Positions 35,845 to 44,861 of a stretch of DNA of 64,000 bases are shown here, piece after piece. Under the pieces are notes generated by a model. It did not search any database and was not told where the DNA came from. It worked only from the letters and a program-made list of their open reading frames with translations. The stretch covers positions 310,001 to 374,000 of the forward strand of contig NZ_PFXK01000003.1 in NCBI RefSeq assembly GCF_002812955.1. The letters run 5' to 3'. Positions within the stretch are counted from its first letter, which is position 1. Every line of letters begins with the position of its first letter. This stretch comes from Vibrio sp. HA2012 (GTDB lineage: Bacteria > Pseudomonadota > Gammaproteobacteria > Enterobacterales > Vibrionaceae). The translations under genes and the position numbers were made by a program.

Positions 35845-36585
35845 ATGGATACCTCCATTATATTTGTTTCGATGATCATCGCCTTAGCCGGGTTTACCCA
35901 AGGCTTAACCGGGTTTGGTTCTGCGTTAGTGTCAGTACCGCTGCTTTCATTGATTGTAGGCGCTCAGACCGCAGTCCCTATTGCCGGTATCTTCGGCTGG
36001 CTGGTAACACTCCCTATCGCGTGGAAAATGCGCCACTCAATTCAGCATAAAACCGGATTGATTCTGTTCGCAGGTTCAATTCCAGCTTCATTTGTCGGCG
36101 CTAAGCTGCTGGCTAGCCTGCCATCACAGTACATTCTGCTTACTATGGGTATGGTACTGATCATCTCAAGCCTGCATTCAATGCGTTCAACCAAACCCTT
36201 ATTCCATAAGACCTCCATACCAGTCACTATCGGTGCAGGTTTTACTTCTGGAATTTTAGGAGCAAGTGTTGGTGAATCCGGTCCTCCGGTGATCGCATAT
36301 ACATCAATGCAGCCCTGGACTGCTGATCAGGTAAAATCAACATTAACCTTCTTCTTTATGTTACAAATGATCGGAGCCAATATTAGTTTCTGGAATGAAG
36401 GATTGATAACTGATGATGTACTATCACTGGTAATATCTGCTTTGCCTGCATTTGCTATTGGCTTGGCTGGGGGTATGTTTGCCTATCACTTGCTGCAAAA
36501 ATATAAAATTAACTACCATCATATTGTGCATTGCTTCTTACTTTTTGTTGGTTGTGCATTAGTAATAAAAAACATCCATTTCTGA
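35845..36585 (+). CDS. tauE: TauE/SafE-family exporter, probable sulfite exporter
   Basis: A 246-residue protein with about eight hydrophobic segments and the TauE/SafE pattern: LAGFTQGLTGFGSALVSVP near the N-terminus and a repeat GAGFTSGILGASVGESGPPVIAY after residue 125. Members move sulfite, sulfoacetate or related anions out of the cell and are often beside C-S-cleaving sulfonate lyases. Here it is divergent from hpsG and would remove toxic sulfite released from DHPS. Start at 35845 with AGGACAGG upstream. The exported ion is inferred from context. Confidence 0.82.
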   Translation: MDTSIIFVSMIIALAGFTQGLTGFGSALVSVPLLSLIVGAQTAVPIAGIFGWLVTLPIAWKMRHSIQHKTGLILFAGSIPASFVGAKLLASLPSQYILLTMGMVLIISSLHSMRSTKPLFHKTSIPVTIGAGFTSGILGASVGESGPPVIAYTSMQPWTADQVKSTLTFFFMLQMIGANISFWNEGLITDDVLSLVISALPAFAIGLAGGMFAYHLLQKYKINYHHIVHCFLLFVGCALVIKNIHF

Positions 36586-36622
36586 CGGTCCTGTCAAAAG
36601 AAATATATTGAAAACCGCACTA

Positions 36623-36654
36623 AATAGGCCATCTACATCGATGGCCTATTTTTT
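36623..36654 (+). terminator. Terminator of tauE
   Basis: AATAGGCCATC / GATGGCCTATT, an 11-bp perfect stem, followed by a run of T. Confidence 0.9.
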
Positions 36655-36860
36655 AATTCACATCAGATGAAATAACTTAGAAAGGAAAGACTGTTCTATT
36701 CACTCAGTTCTGTTCTTTAAACTTAACTCATTAATCAGACACTGAGTTCCCACACTCAATTCTTTAATACCAACACAATCCTAGTCAATATAAATCCTTG
36801 GTGTACTGAATTGGTATGCACACCTAAGTACTTTAGATGAACATCTGAAATAACTGATAT

Positions 36861-36885
36861 AAAAAAGGCCCCTTATAAAGGGGCC
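36861..36885 (-). terminator. Terminator of the TRAP-yihQ operon
   Basis: GGCCCCTT / AAGGGGCC stem with a three-base loop. On the minus strand it is followed by TTTTTT, 58 bases after the yihQ stop. Confidence 0.88.
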
Positions 36886-36942
36886 AAGTGAGCATGATGT
36901 TGATATTTATTATGTTTCTGAAATAACCTCAATAGGCAAAGT

Positions 36943-38949
36943 TCAGAACTGACTCATTTGACTGAGTAGCTCCGACTGTTCTGCATCTTTACGGTAAAAT
37001 ACCGCCGGCTTACCAATAGGTGTTTCGACTTCAACCCACCCCCCGGTATAGGTTTCACCAGTCCAGACATGAACCCATTCATCTTCAGGAAGGTATAATT
37101 TCTGCACTATCTGACCTTCGTTATAGACCGGTGCCACCAAAACATCACGACCAAACAGATACTGGAACTTAATCTCATATGCTTCAGCATCCTGTTCATA
37201 ATGCATAAACAGCGGACGTTGAACCGGTATACCAACTTCAGCGTTTTCTTTTACCGCCTTCTGGATATATGGTTTCAAATGTTTGTAAATTTTTGTCATA
37301 CGTGCAAAATGTGCCAATGTTTCCGCATCGCTGTCAAACTGATGGTTATCACCCGGACGGTTCCCTTCGTGCGTACGCATAATTGGGGTAAATGCAGCCA
37401 TCTCCGCCCAGCGCAGTAATAACTCCTTCGGACGTTTACAGCCATGCAGTGTGGTATAACCGCCAATGTCTGAATGATGAATACCATTTCCCATCAAACC
37501 AGAAGATAATGCTGCTGGAATAACAGAAGCCAGACCATCATCAATACACCAGTCAACCAACTGATCCCCCCCCCAAAGCGTATGACAATAACCTTGAATC
37601 CCGGTACCACCTGAACGCATAAAGAACAAAATATCCTCTGTTCTGCCCGCTTCTTCAATGGCTTCATGCTGCACTTTTGCCCACCGGTACGGCCACTTGT
37701 TATGCTCAATTTCCGCACTAACTCCATTACTTAATGAACAGTCTGTTGGCAAATATTCACCAAAATCACCCATCCAGCCATCAAGTCCGAACTCGAGCAT
37801 GTTCTTTTTAATGATATCCTTATACCACTCACATGCGTCCGGATTCGTAAAATCGACAACACCACAATAAAATTCGCCGAAATCAACTAGGTATTTAGAA
37901 CCATCCTGTTTTGTTGCCAGATAACCTTTTTCAATCGCTTCGTTATACAATGGAAAATCTTCCAGTACATACGGATTGATATACCCCAGGAAACGAACCC
38001 CTTCTTCTTTAAGTTCATGAATCTTCCTGTCCAACTCTGGATAAAGTTCTTTATTCCACACCCAATCCCACTGCAGACGTTTGCCAAATGATGTCATTTT
38101 GATCCCTTGCCAGTCCTGACACCATGCTCCGGCGACTTCTACTCCAGCGGCTTTCGCATTACTGATTTTCTCAAGCGTAATATCCGTTCCCCCCTGAATA
38201 CCCAAAATAACACCGTTATAGACCCACTCAGGTAATTCTGGCTGACGCCCAAAAACATCCGTAATATTTTTCATCAGTGCAGGAAATGACTCTTCGGCAT
38301 CCAGAAGTAAATACTCAGGGATGTTCCAACACTGCAATTCATGAAACTCACCATTCGTAAAATCAAAATCAGCATAAGCCGTTGTTTCTAAATGGCAAAA
38401 ATATTTACAATCAGAAATAAATGTTGGCTGAGGGTAGTTAGTATTGTAGTAATCTCCTCCGGCTTTATCTTTCGTATCTGCAAGCCAGGTAACATAACTA
38501 TTTTTATTCCGCCCCACTCCCGGTTCCGATGACCAAAGTGGGAAATTCTTTCCGCGTAAATTGAAGTATGTCAGCTGTTCACCACACCCATATACTTTTT
38601 CATTTTCAGTAGCGGAGATGCGCAGCCAGAATCGATTATATTTGTTATCTATTGCTTTAAATTCTGCCTTTAAACGGCCTTTATCCGTTTCGCTTACTGT
38701 CATTTTGATAACAGCTTCATTATCAAAATTGAAAGTAATAATACTTTTGTCGCCAGCTTCTTCCACAGAAAACTGACGTAATGGAAGTCTTTCTGTAACA
38801 TAGTCAGTAATATCGAAGTTACCACGATACATATCGTAATTAGCTTCGCCTATACCTAAATAAATTACTGGTTTTTCTGTGCTATGCTCAAGGATAGTTC
38901 TGCCTTTATGCTGAATAACGAATGAACTTTCATTGCCGGATATGTTCAT
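36943..38949 (-). CDS. yihQ: Sulfoquinovosidase YihQ (GH31)
   Basis: This GH31 enzyme releases SQ from sulfoquinovosyl glycerol and related glycosides. With the start at 38949 (GGAG upstream; 668 residues) all sulfoquinovosidase hallmarks known from E. coli YihQ are present: R291 and W294 in FGKRLQW and Y498 in DIGGYTT bind the sulfonate, D395 in GWMGDFGEY is the nucleophile and D462 in WGGDQLVDW the acid/base. They correspond to E. coli R301, W304, Y508, D405 and D472. A start 24 bases upstream is less likely. No signal peptide, so glycosides must be imported whole. It is last in the TRAP operon, with a 155-base gap before it. Confidence 0.95.
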   Translation of the reverse strand: MNISGNESSFVIQHKGRTILEHSTEKPVIYLGIGEANYDMYRGNFDITDYVTERLPLRQFSVEEAGDKSIITFNFDNEAVIKMTVSETDKGRLKAEFKAIDNKYNRFWLRISATENEKVYGCGEQLTYFNLRGKNFPLWSSEPGVGRNKNSYVTWLADTKDKAGGDYYNTNYPQPTFISDCKYFCHLETTAYADFDFTNGEFHELQCWNIPEYLLLDAEESFPALMKNITDVFGRQPELPEWVYNGVILGIQGGTDITLEKISNAKAAGVEVAGAWCQDWQGIKMTSFGKRLQWDWVWNKELYPELDRKIHELKEEGVRFLGYINPYVLEDFPLYNEAIEKGYLATKQDGSKYLVDFGEFYCGVVDFTNPDACEWYKDIIKKNMLEFGLDGWMGDFGEYLPTDCSLSNGVSAEIEHNKWPYRWAKVQHEAIEEAGRTEDILFFMRSGGTGIQGYCHTLWGGDQLVDWCIDDGLASVIPAALSSGLMGNGIHHSDIGGYTTLHGCKRPKELLLRWAEMAAFTPIMRTHEGNRPGDNHQFDSDAETLAHFARMTKIYKHLKPYIQKAVKENAEVGIPVQRPLFMHYEQDAEAYEIKFQYLFGRDVLVAPVYNEGQIVQKLYLPEDEWVHVWTGETYTGGWVEVETPIGKPAVFYRKDAEQSELLSQMSQF

Positions 38950-39033
38950 TTTATAACTCCGATTAAAATACATTTTTGAGTAAAATAGCTTATCAATACT
39001 TTTTAATAAAAAACATTGATAAACGCTCTATAT

Positions 39034-39063
39034 ATATTCCTCTCCCTAAAGGGAGAGGAATAT
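39034..39063 (-). other. Strong hairpin between dctP and yihQ
   Basis: ATATTCCTCTCCCT / AGGGAGAGGAATAT, 14 perfect pairs with a two-base centre. There is no T tract, so it probably stabilises the upstream binding-protein mRNA or partly attenuates reading into yihQ, giving the usual excess of solute-binding protein. Confidence 0.7.
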
Positions 39064-39104
39064 TCATTAATATTAAATTAATAAACAGATATAAATAATA
39101 ATCT

Positions 39105-40154
39105 TTATTTAAATTGAACCTGATAGTCAGCATCAATTTTAGCTTCACAGGTTTTTATTTCATTCTGGAAACGTTCCAACCACTGTTTACCTTCTTCACC
39201 CGCTGTGTTCAGGAAGTAATCACGTACCGGTGCTGCCGCAGCCTGGAAAGCCGCTTTTTCTGCATCACTTGGGTTATAAACTGTACCACCAGCCTTCTTG
39301 AATTCCTCATAAGCACTGTATTCACGATGCTTAGGATATGAACGTAAATACTGGTTCTGAGCAGAAATACCATCAATAAGGACACGTTTCAGATCATCAG
39401 GCATAGATTTGAATTTCTTATCATTAAATACCCATGCGCCCCCCATGTACGCATGACCATCAAGGACGATATAATCTAAACTTTCCTGAAAACGATTTTG
39501 TACGATATCAACAATACCGTTCTTAGTACCGTCTACGACACCTGTTGACAATGCAGTATATACTTCCGGCCATGCGATAGGCGTTGGAGCCCCCCCTAAC
39601 TCTTTTACCAGTTCTTGCTGAATTCTGGCTGGTACAGTACGGATTTTCAGACCCTTTACATCTTCTGGAGATTTAACTTGTTTCTTCGTGGTTGCAATAT
39701 TACGCCAGCCACCAGAATTAGATACCATCATCAAACGTGAATTAGGTGCCTTTTTCAGGATGTTTTCACGTATTTCACCCAGAAATGCTTCATCGTCATA
39801 CACACACTCCGCAACACGGTCGTTAGGCAGAACGTAAGGCAGGTCAAATGCACCGATTGGCTGCCAATAGTTAGCCAATTCAGCGATCGTCGTCTGGAAA
39901 TAGTCGAACATACCAGCCTGAATGCCTGCAAGGCACTCTTTTGCATTACCACAAAGTTGGCCTGATGGGTAAATATCAACTTCAATACGGCCATTAGAGC
40001 GGGATTCAACATAGTTTTTGAACACCAGCAGAGACTGATGATTATAACTATCAAGGTTAGACACATGCGGAACGGTCAGTTTAAAATCAGCCGCATTAGC
40101 TGCTCCTGATGTTAATATCGCCGTCATTGCTAATCCAAGTAATGTTTTATTCAT
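39105..40154 (-). CDS. TRAP transporter solute-binding protein (DctP family)
   Basis: A 349-residue periplasmic protein with a Sec signal peptide (MNKTLLGLAMTAILTSGAANA, cleavage after AANA) and the DctP fold: YNHQSLLVFKNYVESRS, DIYPSGQL, and the ligand-anchoring arginine in GLKIRTVPARIQ. AGGAAC precedes the start by seven bases. It works with the DctQ and DctM genes directly upstream. The ligand is probably SQ or an SQ glycoside because yihQ follows in the same operon, but DHPS (taken up by HpsKLM TRAP systems in marine Roseobacter) is an alternative. Confidence 0.88.
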   Translation of the reverse strand: MNKTLLGLAMTAILTSGAANAADFKLTVPHVSNLDSYNHQSLLVFKNYVESRSNGRIEVDIYPSGQLCGNAKECLAGIQAGMFDYFQTTIAELANYWQPIGAFDLPYVLPNDRVAECVYDDEAFLGEIRENILKKAPNSRLMMVSNSGGWRNIATTKKQVKSPEDVKGLKIRTVPARIQQELVKELGGAPTPIAWPEVYTALSTGVVDGTKNGIVDIVQNRFQESLDYIVLDGHAYMGGAWVFNDKKFKSMPDDLKRVLIDGISAQNQYLRSYPKHREYSAYEEFKKAGGTVYNPSDAEKAAFQAAAAPVRDYFLNTAGEEGKQWLERFQNEIKTCEAKIDADYQVQFK

Positions 40155-40220
40155 GTAATGTTCCTTTTTATTTATATTCAGGTTTTATTTCACGTAGTAA
40201 GTAAATATTCTTTATCTTGG

Positions 40221-41510
40221 TTACATCATCCCTAGCAGCTGCGGCAAACCGATGACCAATGATGGGAAGAATGAAATCAGGAAAATAATTAAGAATTCAA
40301 TAGCCAGGAATGGCAGGATTGCTTTCGAAATATGTTGTAGCGGTACACCTGATACGCCGGATGCGACAAACAATACCAGCCCCATCGGTGGAGTAGCCAA
40401 ACCGATAGACAAGTTGCATACCATAACCACACCAAAATGTATCGGGTCAATTCCGGCACCAATCATTATTGGGGCAATAATGGGAGCAAAAATAAGAATA
40501 GCTGGCCCTGCATCCAGGAACATACCAACAATAAACAGAAACACGTTGATAATGAAAAACAGGATATACGGATTATCGGTAATACCATTAAAGAACGCTG
40601 CAACACTGTTAGAAATACCAGAAAAACTGATAGCTGATGCAAAACCACTGGCTGCTGCCACAATAATCAGAATAGCGGCTGCGTTTACCGCAACTTTTGC
40701 AAACAATGCATAAGTTGCCTTAATAGTACTTACCTTCAGAATGTAGACAGATAAAATAATGGCATAAAGTACCGCAACTGCGGCTGCTTCTGTTGGTGTA
40801 AAAATACCTCCGTAGATACCACCCAGAATAATCACCGGCGTCATCAGCGGCAGAATCGCCATTTTAAAACTCTTACGGCGTTCTTCTTTGCTTGCACGTT
40901 CGAAAGGCTGAACATCAGGGTAATGACGGATCTGAATACGGTTCACCAGCATCAATCCAAGACAGAAAATAAGCCCCGGAACAATACCTGACATAAACAT
41001 TGCCGCCACCGACGTATTCATCACGAATGCATAAATCAGCATGATACCTGACGGTGGAATAATGGTTCCCAACACTGTCGCTGCCGCAGTAAGTGCTGCC
41101 GCGTATGCGGTATCGTACTTATACTTCTTCATTTCAGGGATAAGCATGTTACCGATTGCAGATGTTGCAGCCACAGAAGAGCCGGTTAACGCACCAAACA
41201 TTGTTGCCGCAATGATAACCACATGCCCAAGACCACCACGCATATGCTGAACACGGGTCTGTGCAAATGAAACAATGCGGGGCGTAATACCACCACTGGA
41301 CATACATTCACCCGCCAGCATAAAGAATGGTAAAGCCAGCAACAGAAAATTATCCAGACCAGAATACAAACGTTGATACAGCATGTTAATAAACAATATC
41401 TGATCATCCTGGAAAAAAGTGATAATTGGAGACAAGCCAAGAGCAAAAAGAACCGGCACACCAATAATCAGAAATGACAGGAAATAGACTAGAAAAATTG
41501 GAGAAATCAT
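40221..41510 (-). CDS. TRAP transporter large permease (DctM family)
   Basis: A 429-residue membrane protein with about 12 hydrophobic segments. Family features include ALPFFMLAGECMSSGGI, GSSVAATSAIGNMLIPEM, GTIIPPSGIMLIY, FTPTEAAAVAVLYA and GLATPPMGLVLFV. It is the ion-motive channel subunit using the sodium gradient. It lies 11 bases after dctQ and 66 bases before dctP, in a clear transporter operon. The operon replaces the MFS/GPH-type YihO and YihP importers of the E. coli SQ cluster. Confidence 0.9.
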   Translation of the reverse strand: MISPIFLVYFLSFLIIGVPVLFALGLSPIITFFQDDQILFINMLYQRLYSGLDNFLLLALPFFMLAGECMSSGGITPRIVSFAQTRVQHMRGGLGHVVIIAATMFGALTGSSVAATSAIGNMLIPEMKKYKYDTAYAAALTAAATVLGTIIPPSGIMLIYAFVMNTSVAAMFMSGIVPGLIFCLGLMLVNRIQIRHYPDVQPFERASKEERRKSFKMAILPLMTPVIILGGIYGGIFTPTEAAAVAVLYAIILSVYILKVSTIKATYALFAKVAVNAAAILIIVAAASGFASAISFSGISNSVAAFFNGITDNPYILFFIINVFLFIVGMFLDAGPAILIFAPIIAPIMIGAGIDPIHFGVVMVCNLSIGLATPPMGLVLFVASGVSGVPLQHISKAILPFLAIEFLIIFLISFFPSLVIGLPQLLGMM

Positions 41511-41521
41511 AATACTGCGTC

Positions 41522-42055
41522 CTATTCTGCTACTTCAGCTAACTTTTTTTCGCTGTCAGCAAAGTGAATTAATGTGTGTATTTCTGCAGCCAGCTTTTCA
41601 AATGCGGCTAAACAAGACATTGCTAACATCACTGGAGGAATAATATAGATGGTATACATGGGAATGGGTAAACTATCCGCCATGACACTACCGGTTTGAT
41701 AAAACGCCCATCCATAATAAATCCATATAATAAACAGTGCCAGTGCCGAAATATGTGCAACCATCATAAATAAATGATAGACTCGCATATTCTTAAATTT
41801 ATCGGTTATAAACGTCATCGCTATATTTTGATCACGCAGATATACAATAGGCAGACATAGATATGTCATATAAATCATCATGAAACGAGATGTTTCGTCT
41901 GTCCAGCTCAGAGGAATATTAAGAATATAACGACATCCAACCTGAAGCAAAACGATGGCTGTCATAATTAACAATAAGATACCTGAAAATCGGGCTGCAA
42001 TATTTGCTATTGGTGCATTAATTTTATTCAATGCCTTTTCGATACCCTTAAACAT
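41522..42055 (-). CDS. TRAP transporter small permease (DctQ family)
   Basis: A 177-residue protein with four predicted spans and the DctQ pattern (LLQVGCRYILNIPLSWTDETSRFMM, then LPIVYLRDQNIAM). The small subunit pairs with DctM in the membrane. GGTGAT precedes the start. It opens the transporter operon, with a separate 290-base region before it that contains a CRP-like site, so it may have its own promoter as well as read-through from the aldolase. Confidence 0.88.
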   Translation of the reverse strand: MFKGIEKALNKINAPIANIAARFSGILLLIMTAIVLLQVGCRYILNIPLSWTDETSRFMMIYMTYLCLPIVYLRDQNIAMTFITDKFKNMRVYHLFMMVAHISALALFIIWIYYGWAFYQTGSVMADSLPIPMYTIYIIPPVMLAMSCLAAFEKLAAEIHTLIHFADSEKKLAEVAE

Positions 42056-42235
42056 ATAATCACCATTAAATAATCAGAATAACAGGGTGTATAAATGCCT
42101 TCTGTATATATCGGTTGTATACATCAGTGGCCTTTATATAAAAATGATAGTTGGCCTGATCTATAGTCGATAACTTTGCATTCAGAACCCGTCAGTACTT
42201 TCACGGTTCATCCTAGCATATTGATTATCCTCAAC

Positions 42236-42251
42236 CGTGACACTTTTCACA
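42236..42251 (-). promoter_or_regulatory. CRP-like site upstream of the TRAP operon
   Basis: On the minus strand TGTGA-AAAGTG-TCACG matches TGTGA-N6-TCACA in nine of ten positions, about 185 bases before dctQ. It suggests cAMP-CRP activation of uptake. Confidence 0.55.
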
Positions 42252-42345
42252 TCTAAACAACATCTGTTATTTTTTATACATTAAATGTCATATTTACAAC
42301 TTGGCCAGGGAATCCCCTGAACACAAGCCGTATCAGGTATATCGC

Positions 42346-43206
42346 TTATGCCTTACCATTAGAACCAAACAGACGGATCTTATGCCGGACAACTTCCTTC
42401 ATGGCTGCAATACCAGTGTTCATCACATCCGCTAAAATAAAGTCATCACGCTTCCCATCCCAGTGACTTTGAACACCTTTGATAAACGCCTGACGCAGTT
42501 CTGTATCCACATTGACCTTAGCGACTCCACGTTTCACTGCTTCAGTAATCTGATCATCCGGAACGCCCGAACCACCATGCAGAACAATAGGTTTTTTAAC
42601 CGCCTCTTTAATTTCTGTCAGACGATCAAATTTCAGTTCTGGTGTTGTTTTATATACACCGTGGGCAGTGCCAATAGATACAGCTATATAGTCAATACCC
42701 GTCCGCTCAGAAAAGTCCAGAGCCTCAGCAACGGTAGTAATCATGGCATCTTTTTCATCAACAGTAATGTCATCTTCCGTTCCGCCAATCTTACCAATTT
42801 CACCCTCTGCACCTAAACCAAGAGCATGAGCAACGTCAGCAACCGCCTTAGTAATACGAATATTTTCTTCAAACGGCAAAGCTGAACCGTCAAACATCAA
42901 CGACTGAAAATTGCGGGTAGCGGCCTCCATGCACTGTTCAAACTGACGGCTATGATCCAGATGAATACAGATTGGAACAGTAATGTTGTGATACTCAATT
43001 AAAGAGTCAACCGCATCACGCAGTGGCTTCATTCCCATTTCATTTATTGCTTTCTGACCAATTTGGATCATGATTGGTGACTGTTCTTCTTCAGCCGCCA
43101 GCAGAACCGCTTTAAATGTTTCTAAGTTATGCGCGGTAAAAGCCCCTATTGCGTAGCCGTTTTCCCACGCTTCTTTGATCATTTTTTTACCTGATACGTA
43201 TGGCAT
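42346..43206 (-). CDS. Class II (zinc) aldolase, probable sulfofructose-1-phosphate aldolase
   Basis: A 286-residue FbaA/GatY-type aldolase. The metal-binding HLDH lies at 82-85 and further ligands in EGEIGKIGG, GTAHGVY and VLHGGSGVP. In this position it should split 6-deoxy-6-sulfofructose 1-phosphate into DHAP and sulfolactaldehyde, the job done in E. coli by the unrelated class I aldolase YihT, which is absent here. Class II aldolases have been proposed in the sulfo-EMP2 variant of Gram-positives. GAGGA precedes the start. Family is certain; substrate is inferred from neighbours yihS and yihV. Confidence 0.82.
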   Translation of the reverse strand: MPYVSGKKMIKEAWENGYAIGAFTAHNLETFKAVLLAAEEEQSPIMIQIGQKAINEMGMKPLRDAVDSLIEYHNITVPICIHLDHSRQFEQCMEAATRNFQSLMFDGSALPFEENIRITKAVADVAHALGLGAEGEIGKIGGTEDDITVDEKDAMITTVAEALDFSERTGIDYIAVSIGTAHGVYKTTPELKFDRLTEIKEAVKKPIVLHGGSGVPDDQITEAVKRGVAKVNVDTELRQAFIKGVQSHWDGKRDDFILADVMNTGIAAMKEVVRHKIRLFGSNGKA

Positions 43207-43419
43207 TGAGTAAATCCTCGTGTGTTTTGTTTCAATAAAAACAATTTACCAGCAAGCAATGTCAAAATATGTTAGTTGTGTATCACTTTTTTACATTAAC
43301 GCTCAAAAAAGGACATTAACACGCGATAACGCACATTTTCTGACTAAACAACACCATAATTCAGACAAAATAAGTAGAAAGATGAAAGTAGGGACAGGGA
43401 AAATAATAAGGACAAATAA

Positions 43420-43448
43420 AAAGATGACAGCCCAAGGCTGCCATCTTT
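43420..43448 (-). terminator. Terminator after yihS
   Basis: AAAGATG-x-CAGCC / GGCTG-x-CATCTTT stem with one mismatch and a CAA loop. On the minus strand TTTTTATTTG follows. It separates the yihU-yihR-yihS unit from the aldolase and TRAP genes, which then need their own promoter in 43207-43420. Confidence 0.75.
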
Positions 43449-43492
43449 CAGTCAATCATTGACAACAAAGTCATGTTTGAAACGTCAGAAAA

Positions 43493-44743
43493 TCATTTCA
43501 TGCTGTTATCCAGCAGGCCAGCAGCCAGAGCAGGCGCCAACCCAGGAGTCAGAGGTAACCGAGGGATAACTAAGCAATGCATCAGGTGATAAATATCTTG
43601 CTTACCATCCCATACCTTGCTGGTTCCGGCACGGTTATTTGAATCCAGCTCTTGCCACCAGGAACAACCTTCATAATCAATCAGATAAGTACGACAATAA
43701 TCCCACCAGATTCGATAAAATTCTTCATACTTTTTATCGCCGGTTACTGTGTATAACGCATAAGCAGTACCTATTGCCTCAACAACCGGCCAACGAATAC
43801 GTTCCCGCACAACAGGCTTACCATCCCAGTCAACAGAATAGACAAAACCCGGAGCACCATCCACATACCATGCATCACGCACCGACGCATCAAATAACCC
43901 TTTAGCGTCTTCCAGTAACCAATCTGGAGTATCGGCCCCCATATCAAGCAGTGTTGCACGAAGATGACAGATCAAACGTCCCCACTCGATCCAGTGACCC
44001 GGAGTACCGCCATAAGCGCGGAAATGGCTGGCTGGAGTTTCTTTGTTGTAATCCGGCAATGGCGTCCAGTTAGAATCAAAATGCTCATTAACACGGTAGC
44101 TTAAGTTCTTGGCTGTCTTATGAATCATAAATTCAGTAACGTGCAGCGCTCTGTCTAGCCATTTCTTATCTTTGGTTACATCGTAAACGATCAGAAAAGC
44201 TTCAACAGAATGCATTGCAGCATTACCACCACGGTAGTCTTCTGTTTCAGTAAACTTCTCATCCCATGACTCGTAGCACATTTGCTTCTCTTCACACCAG
44301 AAATGGCTTTCATATACCTCAATGGCCTCATCCAGCAAAGCTTGCGCCCTTGGATGTCCGGTGGTTACTGCACTTGCCGCACCAAGCAGAGCGAAACAGT
44401 GCTGATACCCCTGCTTTGACGCATCAATAATGCCATCACCTTCATTATCAACAGTGGCATACCAACCGCCATAAGTTTTATCTTTTAATGGACCCTCCAA
44501 TGCAGCAATACCATGTTCAACAAGATCATACGCACCAGGACGTCCCATTAAAGCAGCCAAAGAATAGCAATGTAGCATCCTTGCCGTGATCCATAGACGG
44601 GTTCCCATTTCTTCACGAATGTTGCCATTATTGCCAATCCAGCCAAACCCGTTTGGAACCACCGCATTTCTTCCAAATTCAAAAATCCGATCGGTTTCAG
44701 TTTCTAACCAAGAATTATGGGATCGGGTATTAATCCACTTCAT
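43493..44743 (-). CDS. yihS: Sulfoquinovose isomerase YihS (AGE family)
   Basis: Converts SQ to 6-deoxy-6-sulfofructose. The 416-residue product follows E. coli YihS (413) along its length: MKW-x-NT-x-SHN-x-WLE at the start, [38 protein letters not shown] and [20 protein letters not shown] near the end. H250 ([11 protein letters not shown]) and H386 correspond to the catalytic histidines of enterobacterial YihS. The start at 44743 follows GAGGAATATT and restores the E. coli N-terminus; the longer frame adds 18 residues. Confidence 0.95.
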   Translation of the reverse strand: MKWINTRSHNSWLETETDRIFEFGRNAVVPNGFGWIGNNGNIREEMGTRLWITARMLHCYSLAALMGRPGAYDLVEHGIAALEGPLKDKTYGGWYATVDNEGDGIIDASKQGYQHCFALLGAASAVTTGHPRAQALLDEAIEVYESHFWCEEKQMCYESWDEKFTETEDYRGGNAAMHSVEAFLIVYDVTKDKKWLDRALHVTEFMIHKTAKNLSYRVNEHFDSNWTPLPDYNKETPASHFRAYGGTPGHWIEWGRLICHLRATLLDMGADTPDWLLEDAKGLFDASVRDAWYVDGAPGFVYSVDWDGKPVVRERIRWPVVEAIGTAYALYTVTGDKKYEEFYRIWWDYCRTYLIDYEGCSWWQELDSNNRAGTSKVWDGKQDIYHLMHCLVIPRLPLTPGLAPALAAGLLDNSMK

Positions 44744-44861
44744 ACAATATTCCTCTATTTCTTTGTTACTGCTGAAAGTCGCTGTCAGCAGATTCAATTT
44801 CTGTTAGTTATATCGGCAGAGGTTCACTCGGAATGCCGATAAAAATAAATCTGGTTACAGC

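Larger units (their letters stand above)
36586..36942. other. Intergenic region between convergent tauE and yihQ
   Basis: A 357-base convergent gap holding one terminator for each direction (36623-36654 and 36861-36885). The roughly 200 bases between them show no coding or regulatory element that I can support. Confidence 0.6.

Noticed and set aside
36655..36860. Possible gene in the tauE-yihQ gap
   Set aside because: No frame with a start, ribosome site and reasonable length was found on either strand.
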